From Anaerolinea sp. (GTDB lineage Bacteria > Chloroflexota > Anaerolineae > Anaerolineales > Villigracilaceae): a stretch of DNA of 64,000 nucleotides. Positions 43,833-51,793 of the stretch are shown one piece after another. How positions within the stretch are numbered: position 1 is the first letter of the stretch; every line of letters begins with the position of its first letter. Under the pieces are notes generated by a model, which had not been told where the DNA came from, made no database searches, and saw nothing but the letters and a program-made list of their open reading frames with translations. The translations under genes were made by a program, and so were the position numbers. The DNA lies in contig JAIFNG010000065.1 of the NCBI GenBank assembly GCA_020047815.1, positions 1-64,000 of the forward strand. The letters run 5' to 3'.

Positions 43833-45065
43833 TTATTTTTTTGTAAGGTGATAGATGGTACCTGTATCACTTGCAAGATAAATTTCGCCTGATTCATCCT
43901 GCCCGAATGTGGTGATCGTGACAGCCGTCTCGAACATAACTTGGGACTGCCACTGACCATTGACCAGGATCAATGCCCACACCTTTCCAGAACAATAATC
44001 GCCGTAAATGTAGACTCCGTTCCATTCCGGGAATGCACCACGATAGACATAGCCGCCCGTAATGGAACATCCGCCTTCAGCATGACTGTATTCCATCGCC
44101 GGGAGAAGCATACCTGATTGCGGCTCGCTGTCGTAGGCATGACTTCCTTCCATGACAGACCAGCCGAAGTTCGCCCCTCCTTCCCAACTGGAGGGAAGAT
44201 AATCCACCTCCTCCCATTGGCCTTGCCCCACATCACCGATCCACAGGTCGCCTGTGACGCGGTCAAAACTAATGCGCCAGGGATTGCGAAGTCCGTACGC
44301 CCAGACCTCACTTCCAAAGGGGTTGTCCACCGGGATTGAATACGGGGTTCCGTTGTTCACGTCCAATCGCAGGATTTTACCAAGCAGGGATGTTGTATTT
44401 TGACCATTCTTGTGCGGGTCACCTGCCAGGCCGCCGTCACCAAGAGCAATGTAAAGGTAACCATCGGCATCAAAGGCAAGCGCACCGCCATTGTGATTTT
44501 GGTAGGGTTGTTCGACGAGCAATAAGACTATTTCACTGTTTTTGTCGGCCGAGTTTTCACCGGCTTGAAAACGCGAAATACGTGTGTGCCCGTCCCCGCC
44601 TGTGTAGTTGACGTAGAAGTATCCGTTTTTCTCGAAGTCCGGGTGGAATGTCAGACCCAGCAAACCCATCTCATTGCCACCTGCATTAACACGATCGGTG
44701 ATGTCCAGGAAGGGCGCATCAAGCAACTGGCCACTTTCATAGACTCGGATGTACCCTTGTTTTTCAATGATGAATAATCTGCCTGAGCCGTCGTTCGCGG
44801 GTTGAATATCCACCGGACGCTGTAGTCCGCTAAGGATGGGTTGCCACTCGTAATCCGCTGCAATGGGGAAGGAATCTGCATAAACAGGAGTCGGTATGAC
44901 CGGCGCAACTGCTGCATCAGGTGAAGGCTGGGATTCTGCCTGGGGCGCGGGATCAATGATCGGCGTAGCAAAGGCAAGGGGGGTAACTGTTGGAGAAACA
45001 GACTCTGCCAATCTTCCACAGGCCACGAGAATTGGCAGAGTCAAAATAATCAACAGGTATTTCAT
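43833..45065 (-). CDS. PQQ-type glucose/sorbosone dehydrogenase-like lipoprotein
   Basis: About 410 residues. Lipoprotein signal (LPILVACG), Pro/Ala/Ser linker, then a six-bladed beta-propeller from about residue 75: LQRPVDIQPANDGSGRLFIIEKQGYIRVY, GGNEMGLLGLTFHPDF, QPYQNHNGGALAFDADGYLYIALGDGG, WAYGLRNPWRISFD and GDVGQGQWEEVDYL. These match the glucose/sorbosone dehydrogenase (Asd/HHIP-like) family. PQQ dependence is assumed from the family. The ATG at 45065 begins the signal peptide; the track start adds 14 residues. It starts two bases after the DUF1232 stop, so it is probably co-transcribed. Confidence 0.85.
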   Translation of the reverse strand: MKYLLIILTLPILVACGRLAESVSPTVTPLAFATPIIDPAPQAESQPSPDAAVAPVIPTPVYADSFPIAADYEWQPILSGLQRPVDIQPANDGSGRLFIIEKQGYIRVYESGQLLDAPFLDITDRVNAGGNEMGLLGLTFHPDFEKNGYFYVNYTGGDGHTRISRFQAGENSADKNSEIVLLLVEQPYQNHNGGALAFDADGYLYIALGDGGLAGDPHKNGQNTTSLLGKILRLDVNNGTPYSIPVDNPFGSEVWAYGLRNPWRISFDRVTGDLWIGDVGQGQWEEVDYLPSSWEGGANFGWSVMEGSHAYDSEPQSGMLLPAMEYSHAEGGCSITGGYVYRGAFPEWNGVYIYGDYCSGKVWALILVNGQWQSQVMFETAVTITTFGQDESGEIYLASDTGTIYHLTKK

Positions 45066-45066
45066 T

Positions 45067-45420
45067 CTATTCTTTAACGTCGGTGGTTTCCGCATCCACA
45101 ATTTCATCCTGCGCGCTGATTTCCATATTGCCAGCGAGTTCCTTCATGTGTTCCGCCACCACTGCAGGAGGGCAGAGTTCGGTAAAAACGTAGGAGCCAA
45201 GCCAAAGCAGAGCGGCATCGTCCACCACACCGATAATGGGGATCATGATCGGGTCTGGCGAGAACAGATAAACCATTGCGCCAATGGGAATCAGTTTGGC
45301 AAAGATATTTACGCGACTGTCGCCCATCAGGCGAAAGATAAGTTTAAGTTGGTTGAGCACATTGCGAACCACGCCACCCTGCTGTGACACCATAAGATTG
45401 GAAGGTTTCTTTTCGTCCAT
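45067..45420 (-). CDS. DUF1232/YkvA-type membrane protein
   Basis: 117 residues. A DUF1232 core (ARLIPIGAMVYLFSPDPIMIPIIGVVDDAALLWLGSYVFTELCPPAV here read as KLIPIGAMVYLFSPDP) gives two hydrophobic helices with the SPxDL-like acidic-proline turn. An acidic C-terminus follows. The family role is unknown. AAAGGAG precedes the ATG. It is the first gene of a two-gene unit with the sugar-dehydrogenase-like lipoprotein. Confidence 0.75.
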   Translation of the reverse strand: MDEKKPSNLMVSQQGGVVRNVLNQLKLIFRLMGDSRVNIFAKLIPIGAMVYLFSPDPIMIPIIGVVDDAALLWLGSYVFTELCPPAVVAEHMKELAGNMEISAQDEIVDAETTDVKE

Positions 45421-45533
45421 TTAAATCTCCTTTGTTAAGCACATTATATTCGATTTACCATTATCTACGAATTGGCGCGGGGTTGGATGCGGGGTGAAAA
45501 CGCCAAATCCACGAAAAGTTATATTGGCTCTGA

Positions 45534-45539
45534 TAAAAT
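45534..45539 (+). promoter_or_regulatory. -10 box of the NYN gene
   Basis: TAAAAT ends six bases before the ATG, so transcription should start at or beside the A of the start codon. No ribosome site is present. Predicts a leaderless mRNA. Confidence 0.4.
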
Positions 45540-45545
45540 TATGTC

Positions 45546-46013
45546 ATGCCTTATCTGGTGGATGGACATAACTTAATTCCAAAAGTGGGACTCCGGCTTG
45601 ATTCGCCTGACGATGAATTGGAACTGGTCGCCGTTTTACAGGATTTTGCGCGGCTTAAGCGGCAGCAGGTGGAGGTCTATTTCGACGGTGCACCCATTGG
45701 TCAGTCGGGGACGCGCAGGTTGGGAACCATCCGGGCACATTTTGTCAGGCTGGGACAGACGGCTGATAATGCCATCCGCGCCCGGTTGATCAGAATGGAA
45801 AAAGATGCAAGGAATTGGATTGTGGTCTCATCAGACAGGGAGGTACAAGGCGCGGCGCGTGCGTCCCAAGCTCAGGTTATTTCTTCGGAAGAGTTTGTAA
45901 AAATGCTGAGGGAGGCGCGTAATTCAGCCCCAAAATCCAATGCAAACGAGAAAAAACTTTCAGCGGCAGAAGTGGACGAATGGTTGAATATCTTTGGAAA
46001 CAAAGGGAAATGA
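45546..46013 (+). CDS. NYN-domain (YacP-type) ribonuclease-like protein
   Basis: 155 residues. YLVDGHNLIP with the first acidic residue, VEVYFDGAPIGQSGTRR and NWIVVSSDREVQGAARA are the NYN/PIN-like metal-site motifs of the YacP (Rae1-like) family. Bacillus Rae1 cuts mRNA on the ribosome; this gene is shorter than some relatives. The C-terminal segment is helical and basic. It stands alone, with a terminator 110 bases on and an apparently leaderless start. Confidence 0.8.
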   Translation: MPYLVDGHNLIPKVGLRLDSPDDELELVAVLQDFARLKRQQVEVYFDGAPIGQSGTRRLGTIRAHFVRLGQTADNAIRARLIRMEKDARNWIVVSSDREVQGAARASQAQVISSEEFVKMLREARNSAPKSNANEKKLSAAEVDEWLNIFGNKGK

Positions 46014-46121
46014 TTAAGACAATTTCAGTCTGAATTCTAATCTTTTATTAACCTTATTTGGACTGTTTTGGTGTATATTCTAGACATCGACACCTGCCCT
46101 CCCCTTTATTGGTATATAGGT

Positions 46122-46182
46122 GTCCCCCCGCCGCTTGATTAGCATGTCCCCCCCATGCTGATAGGCGGCGGGACCTTTTTAA
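46122..46182 (+). terminator. Large terminator hairpin after the NYN gene
   Basis: Arms GTCCCCCCGCCGC and GGCGGCGGGACC enclose a second stem (GCATG/CATGC) and end in TTTTT. An alternative pairing (GACACCT 46089-46095 with AGGTGTC 46118-46124) competes for the left arm. It ends plus-strand transcription, and could also be part of an independent small RNA from 46085. Confidence 0.7.
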
Positions 46183-46199
46183 CCAGGCAGCCAAAAATG

Positions 46200-47132
46200 C
46201 TATTTTTTCTGGTGCCGGGCTTCACGCCAACGTAAAATTTCTAAACGCAATTTCCCCAAACCAAACAAATTCAAGAGCACTGAAACCAAAATATTCAATC
46301 TCGCCAAAGCGGTTGGCGGATGGATGAACAAGGCACGCATCCAGGCCGAGAGGGCGGCGGCGGGCTGTCCACCATCGAGAAGATAGCGGGAGTCTACACG
46401 GTTGGCTGAAGCGTAGGCGCGGCGACGGACTCTGGCGAGAATTGGAGCAAAGGTCTTGTCGTGTTCTGCAAAATCCAAAATCCGGAAGGCATCATGCCCA
46501 AATTCGGAGGCTTTGGCACGGTTCTTTGCTTCGGCATGGTAACGCGCCGCAGCCCATGTTTGATCCACATGCAGGATCTTTCCCTGGCGGGCAATGCGAA
46601 TCCAGAGATGATGATCAAGCATAAAGTGCAGGGATGGATCAAGTCCGCCGGCAGATTCCAGGGCAGAGCGGCGCATAAAAACAGCAGGCTGACCAATGAT
46701 CTGGAAGCAGAGCAGATCTTCCAGTGTTAGTGAATTGTAGGTCAGTGTATTGAAGGTTTTCCCGTGCTCATCCACGGCGAGCATGTTTCCATAAACGAGC
46801 ACCACATCGGGATGTTCTTCAAAATATTCTACAGCTGCACCCACCGCGCCCGCCAGGTAATAATCATCCGAATTGAGCCAGGCGATAATATCACCCGTAG
46901 CGCGTGCAAACCCCTTGTTAATGGCATCTGCCTGTCCGCGGTCCTTTTCAGACACCCAATATGCAAGTCTGTCGGCATATTTTTTGATGATGTCGATGCT
47001 GGCGTCCAGTGACCCGCCGTCCAGTACGATGTATTCGATCTCCGAATACTCTTGATCCAGAACAGAGTTGATGGTCTGTTCAAGATATGCGGCTTGGTTG
47101 AACGAGGGGGTGATAATGGAAACAAGGGTCAT
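46200..47132 (-). CDS. Glycosyltransferase family 2
   Basis: About 310 residues, GT-A fold: VSIITPSFNQAAYLEQTINSVLDQEYSEIEYIVLDGGSLDAS, then DIIAWLNSDDYYLAGAV with the SDD form of the metal-binding motif and LHFMLDHHLWIRIA in the acceptor region. I use the ATG at 47132 since the track start is a TTG three codons earlier and the family start is MTLVSII. Cytoplasmic or membrane-peripheral transfer of a sugar onto a lipid-linked or protein acceptor. It is the last gene of the minus-strand glycan cluster. Confidence 0.87.
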   Translation of the reverse strand: MTLVSIITPSFNQAAYLEQTINSVLDQEYSEIEYIVLDGGSLDASIDIIKKYADRLAYWVSEKDRGQADAINKGFARATGDIIAWLNSDDYYLAGAVGAAVEYFEEHPDVVLVYGNMLAVDEHGKTFNTLTYNSLTLEDLLCFQIIGQPAVFMRRSALESAGGLDPSLHFMLDHHLWIRIARQGKILHVDQTWAAARYHAEAKNRAKASEFGHDAFRILDFAEHDKTFAPILARVRRRAYASANRVDSRYLLDGGQPAAALSAWMRALFIHPPTALARLNILVSVLLNLFGLGKLRLEILRWREARHQKK

Positions 47133-47202
47133 AAGCGGCAAAGGATAAAACTAATGGCGAATCGTGGATCCGCCATTAGGATGGTTATGAAGAGATCATG
47201 GA

Positions 47203-48021
47203 TCAGAAAAGTGAATTGTAGTCCACTTTAGGGAAGATGGTCAGCTTCCCTCCAATAGTTGCATCCAAAACTTCTCGCCCCGCTTTTTTGTATGCATCAC
47301 GCGCCAGAGTATAACCAATTTCTGAGGTGTCAAGGTCGGGTAACTGCCATTTGATCCCTTTGCCAAAATAATTGGGGGAAACGTGGTTTGGATCATCGCC
47401 CTGCGAGATGACGGTTTTATTCGCCTCACCTTTGGAGGTGAAATTATGATCCACACCGATCAGGATGACTTTTTCAAATCCCATGTGAAAGGCAAGTTGC
47501 AGCGCGACATTGGTGACCGTGGCACTCTCCCAGACCCGTCCGCGTACATCAGGAGAAAAACGCGGGCCTGTGTACGAGGTGTAAAGAAAAGTCGGGAAGT
47601 TGGGATTGGAGGGGTGAAGGTCCTTAAAGTGGCGATGGGATCGCCAGGCTAAAAATTTTGGCATGGGAAGCGCGAGAATATCAGCGCTGAACTGTTCAAT
47701 GACCAGGTCATTAATCGAGCAAAAATACGTCGTGTGAAATCCGATTTCAGGGAACATCACGTAAATACGATTCATGCCAAAAGTGATTTCGTTTTTTAGT
47801 TTCGGTAGATCAGTCTGTTTGAGGCTGGGGCCGTTGCCGATGATGAAGGCTCGTTCCCCTTTATGAATATTCTTCAACCCAGCCAGACGGCGAATGCTTT
47901 CGCGCCGCCAGGGATGAAGATACGCAGATGGCAATTGCGGCAGGCGACGAAATACATCGTAGGTATTCCGTGCCATTTGAAACATTGGCTGCGGGAGCAT
48001 GGATTTAAAGTTTTTTTTCAT
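47203..48021 (-). CDS. MptE-like (DUF115) protein in the glycan cluster
   Basis: About 272 residues. AFIIGNGPSLKQTDLPKLKNEITFGMNRIY and SATVTNVALQLAFHMGFEKVILIGVDHNFT are the signature of the PF01973 family, which includes archaeal 6-hydroxymethylpterin diphosphokinase MptE and the flagellin-sugar Maf proteins. In a sugar locus a glycosyltransferase-like role, as for Maf, is more plausible. The ATG at 48021 overlaps the preceding stop (ATGA), showing coupling to the small membrane protein. Substrate unknown. Confidence 0.72.
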   Translation of the reverse strand: MKKNFKSMLPQPMFQMARNTYDVFRRLPQLPSAYLHPWRRESIRRLAGLKNIHKGERAFIIGNGPSLKQTDLPKLKNEITFGMNRIYVMFPEIGFHTTYFCSINDLVIEQFSADILALPMPKFLAWRSHRHFKDLHPSNPNFPTFLYTSYTGPRFSPDVRGRVWESATVTNVALQLAFHMGFEKVILIGVDHNFTSKGEANKTVISQGDDPNHVSPNYFGKGIKWQLPDLDTSEIGYTLARDAYKKAGREVLDATIGGKLTIFPKVDYNSLF

Positions 48022-48425
48022 GGGGTTGGAAAATACTGTCTGCGGAATGGAATAACCGCCCAAAGAATGAGCAGGTCAAGCAAAAATGAAATTAAGAAGA
48101 ACAGATCTACAATATTGAACAGGCTCAATAAGATATTAAAACCAGTCACGCTGACCGCAAAAATGTATGTCCATTTTTCAGGCTTGCCAAGTTTAATGCC
48201 GCTAAAAAGCAGCAAACCTGCGTTGACAAATGCAAAGAGGGTCACAATGTCCGCCGAGGCGTTATTATTGTTTACGATCGCCATGTCATAATAAATATAT
48301 ACACCATAGCCAAACCAAAGAACAGTGTTCAAAATAAAAAATCCGCGTCCTATGTTTATCTTCAGCGGGTCGATTTTTCCCCGCCTTTTGGAGGATATCG
48401 CGGTACCATTTGCCTTCCTGCTCAT
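48018..48425 (-). CDS. Small polytopic membrane protein
   Basis: 135 residues with four hydrophobic helices (FFILNTVLWFGYGVYIYY, LFAFVNAGLLLFSGIKLG, YIFAVSVTGFNILLSLFNIV, ISFLLDLLILWAVIPF). The basic N-terminus (MSRKANGTAISSKRRGK) is cytoplasmic by the positive-inside rule. No domain recognised. It is translationally coupled to the MptE-like gene, so it may be its membrane partner. Confidence 0.65.
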   Translation of the reverse strand: MSRKANGTAISSKRRGKIDPLKINIGRGFFILNTVLWFGYGVYIYYDMAIVNNNNASADIVTLFAFVNAGLLLFSGIKLGKPEKWTYIFAVSVTGFNILLSLFNIVDLFFLISFLLDLLILWAVIPFRRQYFPTP

Positions 48426-48446
48426 GGTTTTTTCCTGTACCCCAAT

Positions 48447-49244
48447 TTACTCGGTGCTAAGTCTTGCGGTGGCACCGCCATCCACAACCATTGCCTGACC
48501 TGTCATAAAGGAGGACTGTTCGTTATCAGCAAGGAAGTAAATGGCATGAGCGATCTCTTCAGGCGTCCCCACGCGCCCATTGACTGTTTTTCGGGCAAGG
48601 TTGTCGAGCCGGGCCTGCACGTTTTCACCGCCCAAATGCCCGCGTTGAAGTCCGGCGCGCAGCATGGGTGTATCCACTGCGCCGGGCAGTACGGCGTTGA
48701 CACGGATGTTATCAGGGGCGAATTCGATCGCCATGGCACGGGTCAAGGCGAGTAATCCACCTTTGGAGGCGGCGTAGGCGGCAATATTGGCGGAGGTTTG
48801 GATCGCATGCACAGAGGAAACATTTACAACCCCTGCGCCGCCACGCGCTTTGAGCAGGGGATGAGCCAGTTTGACGCCGAGAAATACCGAGCGCAGGTTG
48901 GCAGCCATGACCGCATCCCATTCTTCAACAGTGGTTTCGATCAATGGCTTGGCAATTTGCAGTGCGGCGTTGTTGACCAGCGCGTCCAACGTATCGGTGT
49001 AAGCGTGAGCCTTCTCAAAGATGCCTTGCATCTCTTCAGGACGCGCAATATCGGCTTGGATGAAAAGCCCATTTTGAGGGAAATCTTCGACTTCGCCCAT
49101 ATCGTCCCGCAGTTCTCTCGGGAGGAAAAAAGGGTTACGGTCCACACCAATGACGCGCCAGCCTTTTTCGGCAAACAACTTGACGGAGGCACGTCCAATT
49201 CCACCAGCCGCGCCGGTAATGAGGATCACATGATTATCTGTCAT
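48447..49244 (-). CDS. Short-chain dehydrogenase/reductase in the glycan cluster
   Basis: 265 residues, classical SDR: ITGAAGGIGRAS, NNAALQIAKPL, SSVHAIQTSANIAAYAASKGG with the YxxxK pair, and PGAVDTPMLRAG in the substrate loop. Oxidises or reduces a sugar or acid intermediate. AAGAAAAAT precedes the ATG. Neighbours suggest a sugar-nucleotide or nonulosonate-like pathway, but the substrate cannot be read from the sequence. Confidence 0.87.
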   Translation of the reverse strand: MTDNHVILITGAAGGIGRASVKLFAEKGWRVIGVDRNPFFLPRELRDDMGEVEDFPQNGLFIQADIARPEEMQGIFEKAHAYTDTLDALVNNAALQIAKPLIETTVEEWDAVMAANLRSVFLGVKLAHPLLKARGGAGVVNVSSVHAIQTSANIAAYAASKGGLLALTRAMAIEFAPDNIRVNAVLPGAVDTPMLRAGLQRGHLGGENVQARLDNLARKTVNGRVGTPEEIAHAIYFLADNEQSSFMTGQAMVVDGGATARLSTE

Positions 49245-49257
49245 ACTATTTTTCTTC

Positions 49258-50841
49258 CTAATTCAAACGAAATATGATGCAGGATTCAATTTCCTTTTCA
49301 ACATGATAATTTTCAGAAACAAACAAAAATATTTGTTCCATCCCGGGGTGAATGTACATTTTCCGTTTAACTCCGGGGGTTGAATACTGCTTTTTTCGTG
49401 TACTGGAGTCAAGGGAAGGGATGGCATCCACCACGGTGGCACAATCCAGAATTACCTCGGGGGGATCTAAAGCCAGCTCGTTGATATATGTGGATTCGAT
49501 TTCCGTGGTTAAAGAGCCTTCCAGGAAAAGAGGGTAATACAAGTACCTGACAGGCGACCTCCGCCCTGCCATAAAATTAATACCCATTTCCGGGTACCAG
49601 GTTAACAACAGGTCATCAGGCTGGGTGTTCTGCCGAATATGATCGGAAACCGGGTCAACATAGTCCAGCGCACCCGCGTGATCCAACAACCGGCTGAGTG
49701 TTTCATTATAGCGCGTAACCGTGACCGGAAAAGCAGCCAACAACCCCACCGCCAACGCCGCAGCAATATATGCATCCAGACTGTTGTTCCACCCTTGCAG
49801 AGCCGAAGTCTTGAATATACCCTGCCAAACCTCTGAAAAGATAAATGCACAATAGACCGCAATTGCCAATATCCAACTAATGTAATAATGTGTAAAGTTC
49901 CTGCCTGAGAGATTGCTTAATAGGATCTCGATCGGAAACCAGACAACCAGAAAGATTTCCAGGGCGGATAATTTCCGCTTGATGAAATTATTAAACGCAC
50001 GAAGCACAACAACACCCCATGCCAGTAATGTGACCCACCCATACCAGGACATACCATAACGTCCAAAACCGCTGAAGAGGTCGAGCCATCCCCGATCCTT
50101 GGCGGCGGAATACGAGAAGTTAAAGACGAGCGAACCATGGATCATCTCCCCTGCACTGCCAAGCAAGGCAAAGTATATTGTCCAGCCCAAAAACGGGAGT
50201 ACAAAACCAGCCAGCACAACAACAATTATTTTCAGCGCGTCAACAAGTCCACGCTTGAATAATTCAAACAAAAAAATGGAAATCAATATCCCAAATAATC
50301 CACCAATGTTGTTTGCGCGGAAAGTGAAGCTCAAACCGAACAGTACCCCTACCCAGAATTTTTCCCAATGTTTTTTTTCCAACCCCGCATCCACCATCGA
50401 AAGGAAGAGGAAGAGCCCCGCCGCATTAAACAGCAGGGCATACTCCTCCGTGTAATTTCCATACCCCAATGCCAAATGCAGTCCAAGCGCCGCCATCGTG
50501 AGTCCAAACAGGGCTGCCCCCATCCCCCAGCGCCGCGTTAAGACACGATACAGGATCGATAATGTTCCAAATATAAAGAGAAATTCCACCAGCCACACCC
50601 CCCATCGCGATCCGCCCCCCAGCCACAAACCAAAAGCATTCATATAAAAAATGGCAGGACCTTTACTATCCCAAAAATCCAGGTATGGAATTTTTCCATT
50701 TAATATCTGGCTTCCCGCATACAGAAAAAAACCACCATCCCTGGATGGTTTAGCAAATAACGGGTTGGCAAGGTCAAGGATGAGCGCAGTCTGCACAAAC
50801 AGGAAGACGAACAAAACTGCAGAACGGATTTTACCGATCAT
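49258..50841 (-). CDS. Polytopic GT39-type membrane glycosyltransferase-like protein
   Basis: 527 residues with about ten hydrophobic helices. YAGSQILNGKIPYLDFWDSKGPAIFYMNAFGLWLGGG near the N-terminus resembles the GT-C first loop with the acidic residue used for catalysis. The C-terminal 100 residues (QPDDLLLTWYPEMGINFMAGRR) form an extracellular soluble part. Transfers a sugar from a lipid carrier outside the membrane, if the family call is right. It overlaps the 3' end of the dehydrogenase gene by 11 bases. Confidence 0.68.
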   Translation of the reverse strand: MIGKIRSAVLFVFLFVQTALILDLANPLFAKPSRDGGFFLYAGSQILNGKIPYLDFWDSKGPAIFYMNAFGLWLGGGSRWGVWLVEFLFIFGTLSILYRVLTRRWGMGAALFGLTMAALGLHLALGYGNYTEEYALLFNAAGLFLFLSMVDAGLEKKHWEKFWVGVLFGLSFTFRANNIGGLFGILISIFLFELFKRGLVDALKIIVVVLAGFVLPFLGWTIYFALLGSAGEMIHGSLVFNFSYSAAKDRGWLDLFSGFGRYGMSWYGWVTLLAWGVVVLRAFNNFIKRKLSALEIFLVVWFPIEILLSNLSGRNFTHYYISWILAIAVYCAFIFSEVWQGIFKTSALQGWNNSLDAYIAAALAVGLLAAFPVTVTRYNETLSRLLDHAGALDYVDPVSDHIRQNTQPDDLLLTWYPEMGINFMAGRRSPVRYLYYPLFLEGSLTTEIESTYINELALDPPEVILDCATVVDAIPSLDSSTRKKQYSTPGVKRKMYIHPGMEQIFLFVSENYHVEKEIESCIIFRLN

Positions 50842-51793
50842 TCCTTAAGCCTTTTGCATCCATTCCCAGACCCTCAAGCAGATTCCTGATCGTGCTCCAG
50901 TGGATCCTCTCCCAGGCGGTGGGACTGGAGTTGGAGTTGTGCGGCGCAAGCATGACGTTATCCATCTTCAACAGCGGACTGTCCTTGGGCAGCGGCTCAA
51001 GCTCAAAAACATCCAAAGCCGCACCACCGATCTGACCTGAGCGGAGCGCGGCGACCAGGGCAGTCTCATCCACAATGGGGCCACGCGCCGTGTTGATCAG
51101 GATCGCAGAGGATTTCATTTTTTCCAGTGTATCTGCGTTAATGAGATGCCTTGAGGTCAGATTCAAGTCACAGTTGACAGAGACAAAATCAGAATCGGCA
51201 AGCAGCGAATTAAGGTCGGTCATGTGGATCCCGGATTCAGAGACAAATACATGGTCAACTTCCACGATATCTGTGCCAAGGACTTTCATGCCAAAGGCAC
51301 GCGCGCGGCGGGTGACCGCCTTGCCGATATTTCCAATGCCAATGATCCCTAATGTACTTTCGCTAAGAGTTTTTCCTGGAATTTTCTCCCAATCACCCCG
51401 TTTCATGGCGGCATCCATCCAGGGTCCCCTTCGGGCAAAAGCAAGCATGTAACCCAGGATGGTGTCAGAGACCGGGGTGGTAAAGGCATTCAGCGTACGC
51501 CCCAGCATCACACCAAACTTTGAACAGGCTTCGGCAGAGATCGAATCCACTCCTGTTCCCCACTTGGAGATGACCTTCAAGCGCGGGACGCACTGTTCGA
51601 TCACACGCGGCGTGTAACGATCGTCACCGCAGATGGTTCCATCAAACTGCCCCGCATACTTAAGCAGGTCTTCCTCTTCCATGCGTTCCTGAACATCAGG
51701 AACAATGAGCTCAATGCCATAGCGGGCAAAGACAGGCTTGAAGCGATCCAAAAATGGGATCATGTAGGGGGCGGTCATGAGCACAGTTGGCAT
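50831..51793 (-). CDS. D-isomer 2-hydroxyacid dehydrogenase
   Basis: 320 residues. Rossmann motif GIIGIGNIGKAVTRRARAFGMKVLG near residue 150, catalytic Arg in INTARGPIVDE, Glu in ALDVFELEPLP and His in LAPHNSNSSPTAWERIH. Resembles phosphoglycerate dehydrogenase-type enzymes (about 30 kDa, no ACT domain). In the cluster it may form or reduce an alpha-keto acid sugar. Abuts the sulfatase-like gene with no gap. Confidence 0.85.
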   Translation of the reverse strand: MPTVLMTAPYMIPFLDRFKPVFARYGIELIVPDVQERMEEEDLLKYAGQFDGTICGDDRYTPRVIEQCVPRLKVISKWGTGVDSISAEACSKFGVMLGRTLNAFTTPVSDTILGYMLAFARRGPWMDAAMKRGDWEKIPGKTLSESTLGIIGIGNIGKAVTRRARAFGMKVLGTDIVEVDHVFVSESGIHMTDLNSLLADSDFVSVNCDLNLTSRHLINADTLEKMKSSAILINTARGPIVDETALVAALRSGQIGGAALDVFELEPLPKDSPLLKMDNVMLAPHNSNSSPTAWERIHWSTIRNLLEGLGMDAKGLRNDR

